Assembly: GCF_016735495.2 (NCBI RefSeq)
Contig: NZ_JAERQY020000001.1
Span: forward strand, 1,364,001 to 1,428,000
Direction: 5' to 3'
Length of the DNA stretch: 64,000 nucleotides
DNA from: Lysobacter sp. MMG2
GTDB taxonomy: Bacteria > Pseudomonadota > Gammaproteobacteria > Xanthomonadales > Xanthomonadaceae
Made by a program: the position numbers and the translations under genes. The notes under the pieces were generated by a model. That model saw nothing but the letters and a program-made list of their open reading frames with translations, made no database searches and was not told where the DNA came from. Positions 25,449 through 34,138 of this stretch are shown piece by piece; within the stretch, counting starts at the first letter, position 1; every line of letters begins with the position of its first letter.

Positions 25449-26849
25449 TTACAAGCCCGGCGGCAAAACCACTTCGAACCGCGCGCCGCCCAGTTCCTGC
25501 GAGCGGCTCACGTCGAGCGTGCCGCGATAGCTGCGCACCACGTCCTGCACGGTCGCCAATCCGATCCCGTGCCCCTGCACACGCTCGTCGCCGCGCACGC
25601 CGCGCTGCAGGATCAGATCGATCTTGTCTTCCGGCACGCCGGGGCCGTCGTCGTCGACGGCCAGCAGCAGACCCGGGCGACGGTTCGGCGCGATCTCGCC
25701 CTCCTTCACCGTGAGCAACACGCGCGAGCGCGCCCACTTGAAGGCGTTTTCCAGCAGGTTTCCCAGCACTTCCTGCAGGTCGCCCGGCTCGCCGTAGAAC
25801 TTCACGCCCTCGTCGATATCGAATTCGCAGATCACGCCCTTGGCGGCGTAGATCTTCTCCAGGCTGCGCACGATCTGGTCGGCGTAGGGTTCGATCTCCA
25901 ACGGCGCGGCGAACAGCACATGGCCCGAGCGCGCGGCCCGCGCGAGCTGGTACGACACCAGATCGCTCATGCGGCGCACCTGCGTGTCGATCTCCTCGCG
26001 CAGTTCCTGCACCGGGACGTCCTCGCCGACGCGCGCGCGCAGAACCGCCAGCGGTGTCTTCAGGCTGTGCGCGAGATCGGCCAGCGTATTGCGCTGGCGG
26101 TCGAGGTTCTCGCGCTCGCTCTCGATGAAGGCGTTGATGCTCTCGGTGAGCGGTTCCAGCTCGCGCGGATGGCGTCCGCTCATGCGCGAGGCCAGGCCGC
26201 GCTGCACGCGCTTGAGTTCGTCGATCACGCGCCGCAGCGGGCGCAGGCTCCAGCGCAGGATCACCGCCTGCAGCAGCATCAGGATCAGGCCCGCGCCGCC
26301 GAGGTAACGCCACAGGGCCTGGCGGAACACACTCACCTGCCGGCTCAGCGCGGTCGTGTCCTCCAGCACGTAGATCGTGTACGGGAATTCCGCGCGCGCA
26401 TCGTCGCTGCCGGCACTCCAGATCAGGCCGCGACCGTAGCGGTACGCCTCGCCGGCCTTGCCGCTGATTTCGGTGATGGGCAGCGCGCGCTCGAAGCTTT
26501 CCTCGTTGGGCTCGAGCATCTTGCCCGCCGGCAGGATCGGCCCCTGCGCGGAAGTCGAATCCCAGTGCCCATTGGGCAGCACGACCTCCGCGTACAGGCC
26601 GCTGCCGGGACGTTCCAGGCGAGGATCGACGGTTTCGTAGGGCGGGATGAACTCGCCGTTGCGTGCGAATTCACCGCCGGCGACATACGCGAGCGCGAGG
26701 CTGCGCAAGCGCTGGCGCATGTTGCTCTCGGCCGTTTCCAGGAACGCGCGGTCCAGCGCGTAACCCGCCAGCGCGAGGAACGCGATCAGGCCCAGGCTCG
26801 CCGCCAGCAGCTGGCGGGCTTGCAGCGAACGCGGCTGGCCCCAGCTCAT
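25449..26849 (-). CDS. phoQ: Sensor histidine kinase PhoQ
   Basis: A 466-residue membrane kinase: TM1 ~12-32, periplasmic sensor ~33-180, TM2 ~182-200, HAMP-like segment, then the H-box ADLAHSLKTPLAVL with phospho-acceptor H261, an N-box NLLENAFKWA, and a GHGIGL G2 box. Periplasmic pattern and pairing with PhoP match PhoQ, which senses Mg2+, pH and cationic peptides in enterobacteria and xanthomonads. The start is ATG 26849 (MSWGQPRSLQ). It lies 138 bp downstream of phoP and is probably co-transcribed. Confidence 0.92.
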   Translation of the reverse strand: MSWGQPRSLQARQLLAASLGLIAFLALAGYALDRAFLETAESNMRQRLRSLALAYVAGGEFARNGEFIPPYETVDPRLERPGSGLYAEVVLPNGHWDSTSAQGPILPAGKMLEPNEESFERALPITEISGKAGEAYRYGRGLIWSAGSDDARAEFPYTIYVLEDTTALSRQVSVFRQALWRYLGGAGLILMLLQAVILRWSLRPLRRVIDELKRVQRGLASRMSGRHPRELEPLTESINAFIESERENLDRQRNTLADLAHSLKTPLAVLRARVGEDVPVQELREEIDTQVRRMSDLVSYQLARAARSGHVLFAAPLEIEPYADQIVRSLEKIYAAKGVICEFDIDEGVKFYGEPGDLQEVLGNLLENAFKWARSRVLLTVKEGEIAPNRRPGLLLAVDDDGPGVPEDKIDLILQRGVRGDERVQGHGIGLATVQDVVRSYRGTLDVSRSQELGGARFEVVLPPGL

Positions 26850-26987
26850 GGGCGACCGGCCAGGCGTCCGGCGTGGAAGGAAAGGATCGGCGACGGCATC
26901 GCCGCCAAGGGTACCCACCGCGCCGCGCGTTGACGATGACTCGCCGACGCCCGGCGCTGCTGGCTCATCGAATCCGTGCGCTGGTGC

Positions 26988-27674
26988 TTATTGCTCTCCG
27001 CTGCGCGCGATGGCGAAGCGGTAGCCACGGCCGCGCACCGTCTCGATCGGCTTGAGCGAGCCATCGGGATCGAGCTTCTTGCGCAGGCGGCCGATGAAGA
27101 CCTCCAGCACGTTGGAGTCGCGGTCGAAGTCCTGCTGGTAGATGTGCTCGGTGAGATCGGCCTTCGAGACCAGTTCGCCGGCATGCATCATCAGATATTC
27201 GAGCACCTTGTACTCGTAGCTGGTCAGGTCGACATTGCTGCCGTTGACGCTCACCGTCTGCGCGGCGAGGTCGAGCACGACCGGGCCGCACTCCAGCGTC
27301 GGCTTGCTCCAGCCGGCCGCGCGGCGCACGAGCGCGTTGAGGCGGGCCAGCAGTTCTTCGATATGGAAGGGCTTGACGAGGTAATCGTCGGCGCCCTGCT
27401 TGAGGCCCTCGACCTTGTCCTGCCAGCTCGAACGGGCGGTCAGGATCAGCACGGGGAACTTCTTGCCTTCGTCGCGCAGGGCCTTGATCAGCTCCATGCC
27501 CGACATCTTCGGCAGGCCCAGGTCGATGATGCCCAGGTCGAACGGGACTTCGCGGCCCATGTACAGGCCTTCTTCGCCGTCCTGGGCGGCGTCCACGGCA
27601 AAGCCTTCCCGCTTCAGGCGGGCGGCGAGGGTTTCGCGCAGCGGAGCTTCGTCTTCGACCAGCAGAATTCGCAT
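26988..27674 (-). CDS. phoP: Response regulator PhoP
   Basis: A 228-residue OmpR/PhoB-type regulator. The receiver domain has the acidic pocket VEDE and phospho-acceptor D51 in GIIDLGLPKMSG; the C-terminal winged helix carries LTSYEYKVLEYLMMHAGEL, the DFDRDSNVLEVFIGRLRKKLD recognition region and VRGRGYRFA. ATG 27674 (MRILLVEDE). Preceded by a PepSY-protein gene (61-bp gap) and followed by phoQ. No PhoP box could be assigned with confidence. Confidence 0.95.
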   Translation of the reverse strand: MRILLVEDEAPLRETLAARLKREGFAVDAAQDGEEGLYMGREVPFDLGIIDLGLPKMSGMELIKALRDEGKKFPVLILTARSSWQDKVEGLKQGADDYLVKPFHIEELLARLNALVRRAAGWSKPTLECGPVVLDLAAQTVSVNGSNVDLTSYEYKVLEYLMMHAGELVSKADLTEHIYQQDFDRDSNVLEVFIGRLRKKLDPDGSLKPIETVRGRGYRFAIARSGEQ

Positions 27675-27735
27675 GTTGACTCCAATGTCTGTCGTTCTGT
27701 CCCGGCCGCAACCGGGCTCCGGAGAGCGTGGCGGG

Positions 27736-28074
27736 TCAGTCGTCGTCGCGGCGTGTAGGGGGTTCCTGCTGCGGGCGATCGCGCGACTGCGGATCATCCA
27801 TGTAGATGCGGACCCGGCCGCTGGAATCGACCACCTTCACACGGTTCACGTCACGCCCGTCATAGGGCACCCGCTCCGCGCTCAGGACCTGACCGCCCGT
27901 GCGGCGTTCGACCCGACGCACCGAATCGGACAACGCCTGCCGGTCGTTTCCGCGCTCGTGTCCCCGGCCGCCGCGATCATGGTCACCCCGATCCTGCGCC
28001 CAAACCATGCCCGCCGTCGCCATGAGCGCGGCAAGCAGAAGCAGGGACATCGGACGGGCTGACGGCATCTTCAT
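27736..28074 (-). CDS. Secreted PepSY-like protein upstream of phoP
   Basis: A 112-residue protein with a signal peptide (MSLLLLAALMATAGMVWAQ region), a His/Asp/Arg-rich spacer (DRGDHDRGGRGHERGN) and a PepSY-like module (ALSDSVRRVERRTGGQVLSA, NRVKVVDSSGRVRIYMDDP). Small periplasmic PepSY proteins often accompany two-component systems as possible signal modulators; the position in front of phoPQ fits. ATG 28074 or ATG 28068 are both possible starts; neither has a strong ribosome-binding site. Confidence 0.8.
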   Translation of the reverse strand: MKMPSARPMSLLLLAALMATAGMVWAQDRGDHDRGGRGHERGNDRQALSDSVRRVERRTGGQVLSAERVPYDGRDVNRVKVVDSSGRVRIYMDDPQSRDRPQQEPPTRRDDD

Positions 28075-28225
28075 CGAGGTTGGGCACACAAGCGAGGCAA
28101 TATCGCACGGCCGTGCGACAGTGTGCATTCTCAACCGAAGCGGTGAATCCGGTCTGAACTTTTCCGATTGCCCATGGCCGGCATTCAGACCCTGCCGCGT
28201 GGCGACCCTGCCTGGGCGCGCTGGA

Positions 28226-29137
28226 CTAGTAGATCTCGCCCACGCAGCAGCGCAGGGATCCCCCGCCGGCCTCGATGGCATCCAGTCCCACGGTGCGCAC
28301 CTGAAAGCCCGCAGCGGCCAGCACCTCCCGATTGCGCGGCGCCAGGGCGTCGGCGGCCCGGGCGCTCATCCACACCATGTCGCCCGACAGGGCAATCGCA
28401 TTGCCGACCAGCGCCCGGTGCTCCCGCTCCGACAGCTGCACCACGTGCGGGGTGTAGAAGTCGGCGATGGCGCGTGCGATCGCCGGGTCGGCGAAGCCCC
28501 GCTCGCTGATGATCGCCGCCCGTCCGGCCAGCACCGACAGGACCACGTTGGTGTGGTACTCCCCCGACGCCAGGTCGAACAGCAGCGTCGCGCGCAGGCC
28601 CAGCGCTTCGTGCATCAGCCGGGCGCCGGCTTCATCGCAGCGTTCCGACAGACCGCATAGACCCAGCCCGCGGGCCCGGTCGATCACCAGCGCGCCCGTC
28701 AGCTCGCACGGGTGCGGCTGCAACGACAGGTCGATCTCGGCGTAGTCGAGGACTCCGCCGAAGAAGCCGCGAATATCGGCCCGCTCGGCCTCGCGCTGCC
28801 GCACGGGGTGGCGCATGCGCCCCACCACGTAACGCCCGGCCGCGGTGGCGAAGACGTTGTTGGGAAAGACCGCATCGGGCGTGGCCGGATCGCCGGGAAA
28901 GCACACGGTCGGCAGCACGTCCGAAAGCGCGCGGTGCAACGCGTGGTGCTGGTCCGCAGCGCGTGCGGCATCGAACCCGGCCGCCTGCGCCATGTAGCGG
29001 TTGTCCTGCGCGGACTGCTCGGCCAGGCGGAAGCCGTCGGGCGCCACCAGGAACGCGGCACGCGCCGTCGCCGGGCCGAAGTCGTGCGCAAGCGCCTGTG
29101 CATGCGCGAAAAACGCCTGCGCATCACGCGTGATCAT
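28226..29137 (-). CDS. CtlX-like amidinohydrolase/amidinotransferase-family protein
   Basis: A 303-residue pentein-fold protein of the arginine deiminase/DDAH superfamily: DAVFPNNVFATAAGRYVV, the catalytic-His segment GEYHTNVVLSVLAGRAA, and the nucleophile Cys in the C-terminal GGGSLRCCVGEIY. It best fits the citrulline-utilisation hydrolase (CtlX)/DDAH-like group, acting on guanidino or ureido groups. ATG 29137 overlaps the dusA stop (29134), so before the island inserted it was the gene after dusA. The exact substrate is unproven. Confidence 0.85.
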   Translation of the reverse strand: MITRDAQAFFAHAQALAHDFGPATARAAFLVAPDGFRLAEQSAQDNRYMAQAAGFDAARAADQHHALHRALSDVLPTVCFPGDPATPDAVFPNNVFATAAGRYVVGRMRHPVRQREAERADIRGFFGGVLDYAEIDLSLQPHPCELTGALVIDRARGLGLCGLSERCDEAGARLMHEALGLRATLLFDLASGEYHTNVVLSVLAGRAAIISERGFADPAIARAIADFYTPHVVQLSEREHRALVGNAIALSGDMVWMSARAADALAPRNREVLAAAGFQVRTVGLDAIEAGGGSLRCCVGEIY

Positions 29138-30150
29138 GCTGCGTCCATCCGCTCGCCGGCAAAGGACTCGGTGACCTGCAACGCATGTTCGACCAGCGAC
29201 CAGTCCGCCCCCGGCTTGTGCGCGCCTTCGCTGAGCACCTGCCGGAACGCACGCCCGCCGCGCTCGCCGGCGAACAACCCAAGCAGGTGGCGCGTGATGT
29301 GCTTGAGGAAAACACCGCGTGCAAGCTGATCCTCGACATAGGGACGCAACGCGCGCAGAAGATCGCCGCGGCTGCGCAATTCGCCGCCGAACCAGGCGAC
29401 GTCGAGGCGATGCAGCAGGTAGGGATCGTGGTACGCCGCGCGGCCGAGCATCGCACCGTCGGTATGTGCCAGATGCGCGGTCGCCTCCTCCTGGGTGGCG
29501 ATACCGCCGTTGACGACGATCTGCAGATGCGGGCGTTCGCGCTTGAGCTGGTACGCCCAGTCGTAGCGCAGCGGTGGGACCTCGCGGTTCTCCTTCGGAG
29601 ACAGCCCCTGCAGCCACGCATTGCGCGCATGAATCACGAACATCCCGCAGCCCGCCGCGGCGACGGTGTCGACGAAGGTGAGGAAGCGGCCCCAGTCGTG
29701 GTCGTCGTCCACGCCGAGGCGGCACTTCACGGTGACCGGTACGTCGCAGCTTTCGACCATCGCCGCGACGCTTTCGGCGACCAGCTGCGGCTCGCGCATC
29801 AGGCACGCGCCAAAGCGCCCGGCCTGCACGCGATCGGAGGGGCATCCGCAGTTGAGGTTGATCTCGTCGAAGCCATGTTCGGCGCCAATGCGGGCCGCCT
29901 GCCCGAGCAGCTCCGGCTCGCTTCCGCCCAGTTGCAGCGCGACGGGATGTTCGATCGGATCCATGGCCAGCAGACGCGCGCGATCGCCGTGGATCACCGC
30001 GTTGGCATGCACCATCTCCGTGTACAGCCGCGCATGCGGCGCCAGCAGCCGGTGGAAGACACGGCAGTGGGTGTCGGTCCAGTCCATCATGGGCGCAACC
30101 GACAGTCGGATAGCCTGCGGATTCAACGATTTCTGTTTATCTACAGTCAC
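29134..30150 (-). CDS. dusA: tRNA-dihydrouridine(20/20a) synthase, 5' end replaced by genomic island
   Basis: A 338-residue flavoenzyme reducing U20/U20a in tRNA. Motifs: SVAPMMDWTDTHCR (FMN site), INLNCGCPSDRVQ with the catalytic Cys, VKCRLGVDDD, and NGGIATQEEA. The start is GTG 30150 with GAGAG 7 bases upstream. The N-terminal leader VTVDKQKSLNPQAIR and the promoter come from the island: the resident start (MDRIPPEQLRLSVAPMM) is found at 51153, on the far side of the 21-kb insertion. The protein stays full length because the element supplies a substitute start, as known for dusA-targeting elements. Confidence 0.94.
   Translation of the reverse strand: MTVDKQKSLNPQAIRLSVAPMMDWTDTHCRVFHRLLAPHARLYTEMVHANAVIHGDRARLLAMDPIEHPVALQLGGSEPELLGQAARIGAEHGFDEINLNCGCPSDRVQAGRFGACLMREPQLVAESVAAMVESCDVPVTVKCRLGVDDDHDWGRFLTFVDTVAAAGCGMFVIHARNAWLQGLSPKENREVPPLRYDWAYQLKRERPHLQIVVNGGIATQEEATAHLAHTDGAMLGRAAYHDPYLLHRLDVAWFGGELRSRGDLLRALRPYVEDQLARGVFLKHITRHLLGLFAGERGGRAFRQVLSEGAHKPGADWSLVEHALQVTESFAGERMDAA
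30085..30090. other. Putative left attachment core (attL)
   Basis: CATCAT in dusA, the first stretch identical between the two island junctions. The bases beyond it are similar but not identical on the island side (GGGCGCAACCGACAGTCGG). Confidence 0.55.
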
Positions 30151-30209
30151 TTATGGCTCTCTATTGATCCTGCCCGCTCCCGAAATTTCCCCGTCATATC
30201 CTAGCCTCG

Positions 30210-31298
30210 GTGCACCATTCGTGTACCACGCCCACTTGGTACAACACGGCGACCTTTCAACAGCGCGGCGATCGGTGGAGGGCTATTGTCCGCCGAAAAG
30301 GCTTTGCGCCCAAATCGCGGACCTTTCCGACGAAGAGTGCAGCCCGCACCTGGGCGGATCGAATTGAGCGCGAACTAGCGGACCAGGAAGCTCGAGGTGT
30401 CGCCGAGCATGACGGAGCCACCGTCGCGGAGCTCGTGGATTGGTACAGCACGTACGTCGGCCAATTGAAACGAATCAGCCTCACTCAGCGGGGAAATCTG
30501 TCGAGGGTCAAGGAGGGACTTGGGGACAAAGTGGCCAGCAAGCTCACAGCTGCGGACGTCATCGAGCACACGCGGAAGAGGCGCCAGGGCGAGCACATCA
30601 ACAAGGATGGGCACCGCGTGCCAGCCTGCGGTGGCGCCACTATGAATGTCGAACTGGGCTACCTGTCCGAAATGCTCAAGGTGGCCAAGTCGATGGGCAA
30701 GCTCACCTTGCCCCACGACCCAGTGGCCGAGGCACGGCCTTCGCTGCGCCTAGTAAAACTGGTTGCCAAGTCGGTCAAACGCAACCGACGCCCAACCCCC
30801 GAAGAGCTTTCGAGATTGAAGGCGCATTTCGAGGCCAATGCTTGGCGAATGAAGCTGCCAATGGCCGACATAGTCGACTTCGCCATCGGAACCGCCAAGC
30901 GCGAGGGCGAAATCACGAGACTTCTTTGGGAAGACTTGGACGCGCCTACCAGAACAGCAGTACTTAGAGATGCAAAGCACCCGCGGGCGAAAGAGGGGAA
31001 TCACAAGCGCTTCCCCTTGCTCGCCGACATGTGGCCCCTAGTCGATCGCCAGCCCACGAAAGATCGACAGAGAATCTTCCCATTCAAGCCCGATTCGATC
31101 GGGACAGCGTTTCGGCGCGCATGCATCGCTCTTGGAATACAAGATCTTCACTTCCACGACCTTCGGCACGAAGCGACGTCCCGCTTATTCGAACAAGGGT
31201 ACAGCATCGAACAGGTCGCCACAGTCACGTTGCACGAGAGCTGGCAAGAGCTGAAGAGATACACACAGCTACGCCCGGAGAGCCTGCATAGGGACTGA
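30210..31298 (+). CDS. Tyrosine recombinase (island integrase)
   Basis: A 362-residue phage-type integrase. Catalytic residues: R231 in TAKREGEITRLLWEDL, lysines near 256-262, the H316-x-x-R319 box in HFHDLRHEATSRLFEQG, H342 and nucleophile Y351 in KRYTQL. The N-terminal arm-binding part (TFQQRGDRWRAIVRRKGFAP) resembles dusA-site integrases. Only a GTG at 30210 opens the frame. The expected start, M-A-T-F in relatives, reads ACG-GCG-ACC-TTT at 30246, suggesting loss of the original ATG. It integrates or excises the island at dusA; activity may be reduced. Confidence 0.92.
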   Translation: MHHSCTTPTWYNTATFQQRGDRWRAIVRRKGFAPKSRTFPTKSAARTWADRIERELADQEARGVAEHDGATVAELVDWYSTYVGQLKRISLTQRGNLSRVKEGLGDKVASKLTAADVIEHTRKRRQGEHINKDGHRVPACGGATMNVELGYLSEMLKVAKSMGKLTLPHDPVAEARPSLRLVKLVAKSVKRNRRPTPEELSRLKAHFEANAWRMKLPMADIVDFAIGTAKREGEITRLLWEDLDAPTRTAVLRDAKHPRAKEGNHKRFPLLADMWPLVDRQPTKDRQRIFPFKPDSIGTAFRRACIALGIQDLHFHDLRHEATSRLFEQGYSIEQVATVTLHESWQELKRYTQLRPESLHRD

Positions 31299-31375
31299 TT
31301 GTCGCCGGTGGCTGCTTCCAGTCGGGCACTCCTTCGTCAAGCATAGAACGATTAAGGTCGCCCTTCGGATACCGG

Positions 31376-31460
31376 ATATCCGCTTCGAGTCGAAGACGGA
31401 CCTTACATTGATTCGTCGTGCCTCCGCGCCCAATGCCCGCTATCGGCCAGAAGCGGACAT
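31376..31460 (+). repeat. Island palindromic repeat, copy 1 (diverged)
   Basis: Diverged full-length member: ATATCCGCTTCGAGTCGAAG at the left, and CCGCTATCGGCCAGAAGCGG plus ACAT at the right. Lies after the integrase. Confidence 0.7.
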
Positions 31461-31463
31461 TGC

Positions 31464-31862
31464 TCAGAGATCCGCAGCGTCCTCAGCGAGCGACCAGTCC
31501 TTCATGTCTGGGAGCACGCGCGCCCTGACAAATTCGAACACGTCTTCGTAGACGTCGCTAACGATGTTCCACGTACGGGGCGATGCCTGATTGCTTTCGC
31601 CAAAGACTGGATGAAAGTAAACGACCTGATCTGTGATCTGGCCATTCACCACCAACAGCCCCGCAAAGTCGTCGCAGTCCTGCTGACTGGCAAAAACAAA
31701 GACTTCGCCGCCGCTTACGTCTTCGCGCTGGAAAGCGCGGGCCGCGAACTCAAAGTCCGAGGCGTCGGAAAAGAAATGCCATGGCGTGAACTTGGCCAAG
31801 CCCTGATTAAGGAACCAACGCAGGGCGTTTGGCCAGGTCGGATCAATCTTGCTTCGTTCCAT
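31464..31862 (-). CDS. Hypothetical protein
   Basis: A 132-residue acidic soluble protein ([18 protein letters not shown]), rich in aromatic residues, with no signal peptide or membrane segment. It is flanked on both sides by copies of the island repeat. Size, acidity and isolated position recall small immunity-type proteins of mobile regions, but I recognise no family and no toxin partner lies beside it. Confidence 0.6.
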   Translation of the reverse strand: MERSKIDPTWPNALRWFLNQGLAKFTPWHFFSDASDFEFAARAFQREDVSGGEVFVFASQQDCDDFAGLLVVNGQITDQVVYFHPVFGESNQASPRTWNIVSDVYEDVFEFVRARVLPDMKDWSLAEDAADL

Positions 31863-31880
31863 GACGTTGCGTGGTCCGTA

Positions 31881-31965
31881 TGTCCGCTATGGGTCGGAAG
31901 CGGACATTAGCAGCCCGGCCGCATGCCGTCCTGGCCGAACGTCCGGTATCGGCCAAAGCGGTCAT
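31881..31965 (+). repeat. Island palindromic repeat, copy 2
   Basis: TGTCCGCTATGGGTCGGAAG start, the conserved centre ACATTAGCAGCCCGGC, and TATCGGCCAAAGCGGTCAT end. Lies just upstream of the hypothetical gene's start and before an SDR remnant. Confidence 0.85.
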
Positions 31966-32034
31966 TCAGGCCGACTTCGATTGCTGGTTCAGAGGATGGA
32001 ACGAAACGTGCCGCCTTCCACCCGGACCGCGGCG

Positions 32035-32256
32035 CCGTTCGATGGGCGCCGCATGGTCGAAGCCATCATGGATGATGACGCGCTTCTCGAAAAGGCCTGG
32101 GACCGTATTCCGCTGAGACGGGCAGGCCGACCTGAAGAGATTGCCTCGGCGGTCGCTTTTCTTGCTAGCGACGAAGCTGCCTGGATCACCGGGATTGTCT
32201 TGCCGGTTGATGGGGGGCAGACCTGCACGGATGGGGGTCCGGAGTGGGGCAAGTAG
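32035..32256 (+). pseudogene. SDR oxidoreductase remnant (C-terminus only)
   Basis: About 70 codons read as the C-terminal end of a short-chain dehydrogenase: [37 protein letters not shown] and [13 protein letters not shown], then a stop and a terminator. The Rossmann half and the YxxxK site are missing, and upstream sequence is island repeat (ends 31965). A deletion remnant; no start codon context is convincing. Confidence 0.82.
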
Positions 32257-32263
32257 GGGCGCG

Positions 32264-32291
32264 AGAAGCCCGGACCATCGTCCGGGCTTTT
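32264..32291 (+). terminator. Terminator after the SDR remnant
   Basis: Stem agaagcccggac / gtccgggctttt with a CATC loop, ending in TTTT, 8 bp past the remnant's stop. Confidence 0.85.
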
Positions 32292-32596
32292 CGTTCGATC
32301 GAGTGCTTTGCTTTGTGATGACAGGCCCTTGCAACGGAGGGTCGAACGCAAGCAGGCCTACAAGGACAGCGACTGGGCCAAGGAGAACGTTTTGATCGCG
32401 GTGGCCGGTGCATCGGGCGCCGGTACCAGCAATCAGGCATCCGCTATCGGCCAGGAGTGGACTCTTCGGGCTTACAGGTACTTCGCCTTGAAGTTCCGGC
32501 GCCAGGTGCGCCATCGGCGTCCGCCCCAAAAGGAGAGCCGGCATCCACCAGCCAGGTCACGCAGCCCCAGGCCGCGGCCGACATCGCGGGGATACC
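32292..32596. other. Intergenic stretch with a partial repeat
   Basis: No complete gene. A plus-strand frame near 32332-32456 looks protein-like (RVERKQAYKDSDWAKENVL) but has no start and no family I can name; possibly another remnant. A piece of the island repeat lies at 32438-32462. Confidence 0.4.
32438..32462 (+). repeat. Island palindromic repeat, right-end fragment
   Basis: GCATCCGCTATCGGCCAGGA resembles the right hairpin of the repeat; degenerate. Confidence 0.45.
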
Positions 32597-33205
32597 GCCC
32601 GGAACGGTGATGACGCCGGGCTTTGTCGAAGCGGCAGGTCGGATGATTTACGTGTGGGGTTGGCCACTGGTCAATTACAACCGTTCGCTGGCCATGGCCG
32701 GCGTGCCCGAGCCGGGGCGTAATGGCGGCGTGCTGCCGGTGGCACCGCTCGGATCCATCAGCATGCTTACCGACTACATCCAGGCGGATCAGAAGTTCGT
32801 TACCTGCCCCAATCAAGACACTGTCTATGGAGCGGGTTATCAGCACCTCGACACGCAGCCGGTTGTCATCCAGGTACCGGATCTCGGCGATCGCTTCTTC
32901 GTCTATCAGATAGCGGACTCGCGTACGGAATCATCTGCTCGATCGGACAGCAGTACGGCACGAAGCCAGGTTTCTACCTGTTGGTCGGGGCAAATTGGGA
33001 GGGCGAGACACCGAAGGGCATTAATGCCGTATGCCGAGCATCCACTGACTTGGTCGCGGTCCTCTGTACGTGCAGCATGCCTCCCCGGGACCTGAAAGGG
33101 AAAGCAATTGGCTGCCGGCGCCCGAGGACGAGTTTTCGCTCTATATCCGTGCGTACTGGCCGGACGCGCCAATCACGAAAGGACGACCCGCGGTCACCCG
33201 GCGTC
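32597..33205 (+). pseudogene. DUF1254/DUF1214-family protein, frameshifted and truncated
   Basis: Three successive plus-strand frames give one DUF1254/DUF1214 protein. First [40 protein letters not shown] and [13 protein letters not shown]; then, after a shift near 32930, [20 protein letters not shown] and [10 protein letters not shown]; then, after a gap and shift near 33060, [37 protein letters not shown] and [10 protein letters not shown] large internal part is missing. The 3' end runs into repeat copy 3 at 33224. Non-functional. Confidence 0.85.
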
Positions 33206-33223
33206 ACTCGTGGGGTTGTCAAG

Positions 33224-33309
33224 TGTCCGCTTTGGGTCGAAAGCGGACATTAGCAGCCCGGCTGCCGGGCGTCGCGGTCAAACGTCCGCTATCGGCCAGA
33301 AGCGGACAT
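33224..33309 (+). repeat. Island palindromic repeat, copy 3 (consensus-like, 86 bp)
   Basis: Best-preserved copy. Left hairpin TGTCCGCTTT-GGGTCG-AAAGCGGACA (10-bp stem), centre TTAGCAGCCCGGCTGCCGGG, right hairpin GTCCGCT...AGCGGAC, ending ACAT. Sits at the truncated end of the DUF1254 remnant and 14 bp past the stop of the convergent lipoprotein gene. Confidence 0.92.
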
Positions 33310-33323
33310 GCCCTGCTTGGCGA

Positions 33324-33659
33324 TCAGCGGCCGACCGTGATGGGGTTGAGCTTGTCGCCTTGCTTGTAGAACGCAGGCAACCCGGCAGCACGAGCAATGA
33401 TCGCGACATCAACAATGTCTTGAACGGTGGCATCGTCCCCGAACAGCAGAACGACCGAGGTGAGGCCCTCAGACGCCTTGGCTGCACGAATCGCATCGCC
33501 CATACGGTCAGGGGTGTAGTTCCGTCCTCGCCACGAGAACTCGTCGCCTGGCATCGCTGAAATCTCGGCGGGAACGTCGCCTGCGTATGTCGCCGGCTTC
33601 GGGACAGATGCACACGCAGCCAAGAAAGCCGAAGCCGCGACAATCGCCATCCGTTTCAT
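33324..33659 (-). CDS. Small lipoprotein with ExbD/TolR-like C-terminal segment
   Basis: A 111-residue lipoprotein: [16 protein letters not shown] gives lipobox LAAC. The C-terminal half ([26 protein letters not shown]) follows the strand-helix pattern of ExbD/TolR periplasmic domains. ATG 33659, with AGGAAA upstream. A lipid-anchored periplasmic protein of unknown role; the ExbD-like resemblance is only by pattern. Confidence 0.7.
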   Translation of the reverse strand: MKRMAIVAASAFLAACASVPKPATYAGDVPAEISAMPGDEFSWRGRNYTPDRMGDAIRAAKASEGLTSVVLLFGDDATVQDIVDVAIIARAAGLPAFYKQGDKLNPITVGR

Positions 33660-33705
33660 GATTTCCTCCCCCAGTCGCCCAACATGCCTGAAGCGAGATC
33701 TTCAG

Positions 33706-33791
33706 TGTGCGCTTTGGGTCCAAAGCGGACACCAGCAGCCCGGCTGCCTACCGTCCCGACCGAGCGTCCGCTATCGGCCAGAAGCGGACAT
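33706..33791 (+). repeat. Island palindromic repeat, copy 4
   Basis: TGTGCGCTTTGGGTCCAAAG start, the AGCAGCCCGGCTGCC centre, and GTCCGCTATCGGCCAGAAGC end. Ends 9 bp before the stop of the small membrane-protein gene. Confidence 0.9.
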
Positions 33792-33799
33792 TCTCGACA

Positions 33800-33997
33800 T
33801 CACCGCTTCCATTCACTCAGGGCTTTGAACATTTCCCTGACCATAACGATCAGAGCAAGTCCGACGACAACGTAGAAGATCCATGGCTCATCAATGTGCC
33901 TGGACAGCCATCTCGCAACAAGGACTGCAGCGAACGCGATGATCACGTTCCTGCGGAAGATCGGATTTGGATTCCGCTCGCGCATCGCCTTTGTCAC
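33800..33997 (-). CDS. Small two-helix membrane protein
   Basis: A 65-residue protein with a basic N-terminus (MTKAMRERNPNPIFRRN), two hydrophobic segments (IIAFAAVLVARWL; WIFYVVVGLALIVMV) and a charged tail (KALSEWKR). It lies between two repeat copies. No family recognised; coding status rests on length, topology and the intact frame. Confidence 0.5.
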   Translation of the reverse strand: MTKAMRERNPNPIFRRNVIIAFAAVLVARWLSRHIDEPWIFYVVVGLALIVMVREMFKALSEWKR

Positions 33998-34002
33998 GCA
34001 AG

Positions 34003-34088
34003 TGGCCGCTTTGGTCGAAAGCGGACATTAGCAGCCCGACCGCCGGGGCGTCCCGTCCGGACGTCCGCTATCGGCCACAAGCGAACGT
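34003..34088 (+). repeat. Island palindromic repeat, copy 5
   Basis: TGGCCGCTTTGGTCGAAAGC start, ACATTAGCAGCCCGACCGCC centre, and GTCCGCTATCGGCCACAAGC end. Between the small membrane-protein gene and the nmrA-like gene. Confidence 0.88.
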
Positions 34089-34138
34089 TCCCGACGGGCG
34101 CTGGGCAACAACCCAGCGCTACTCCTCGCGTCTGGATG

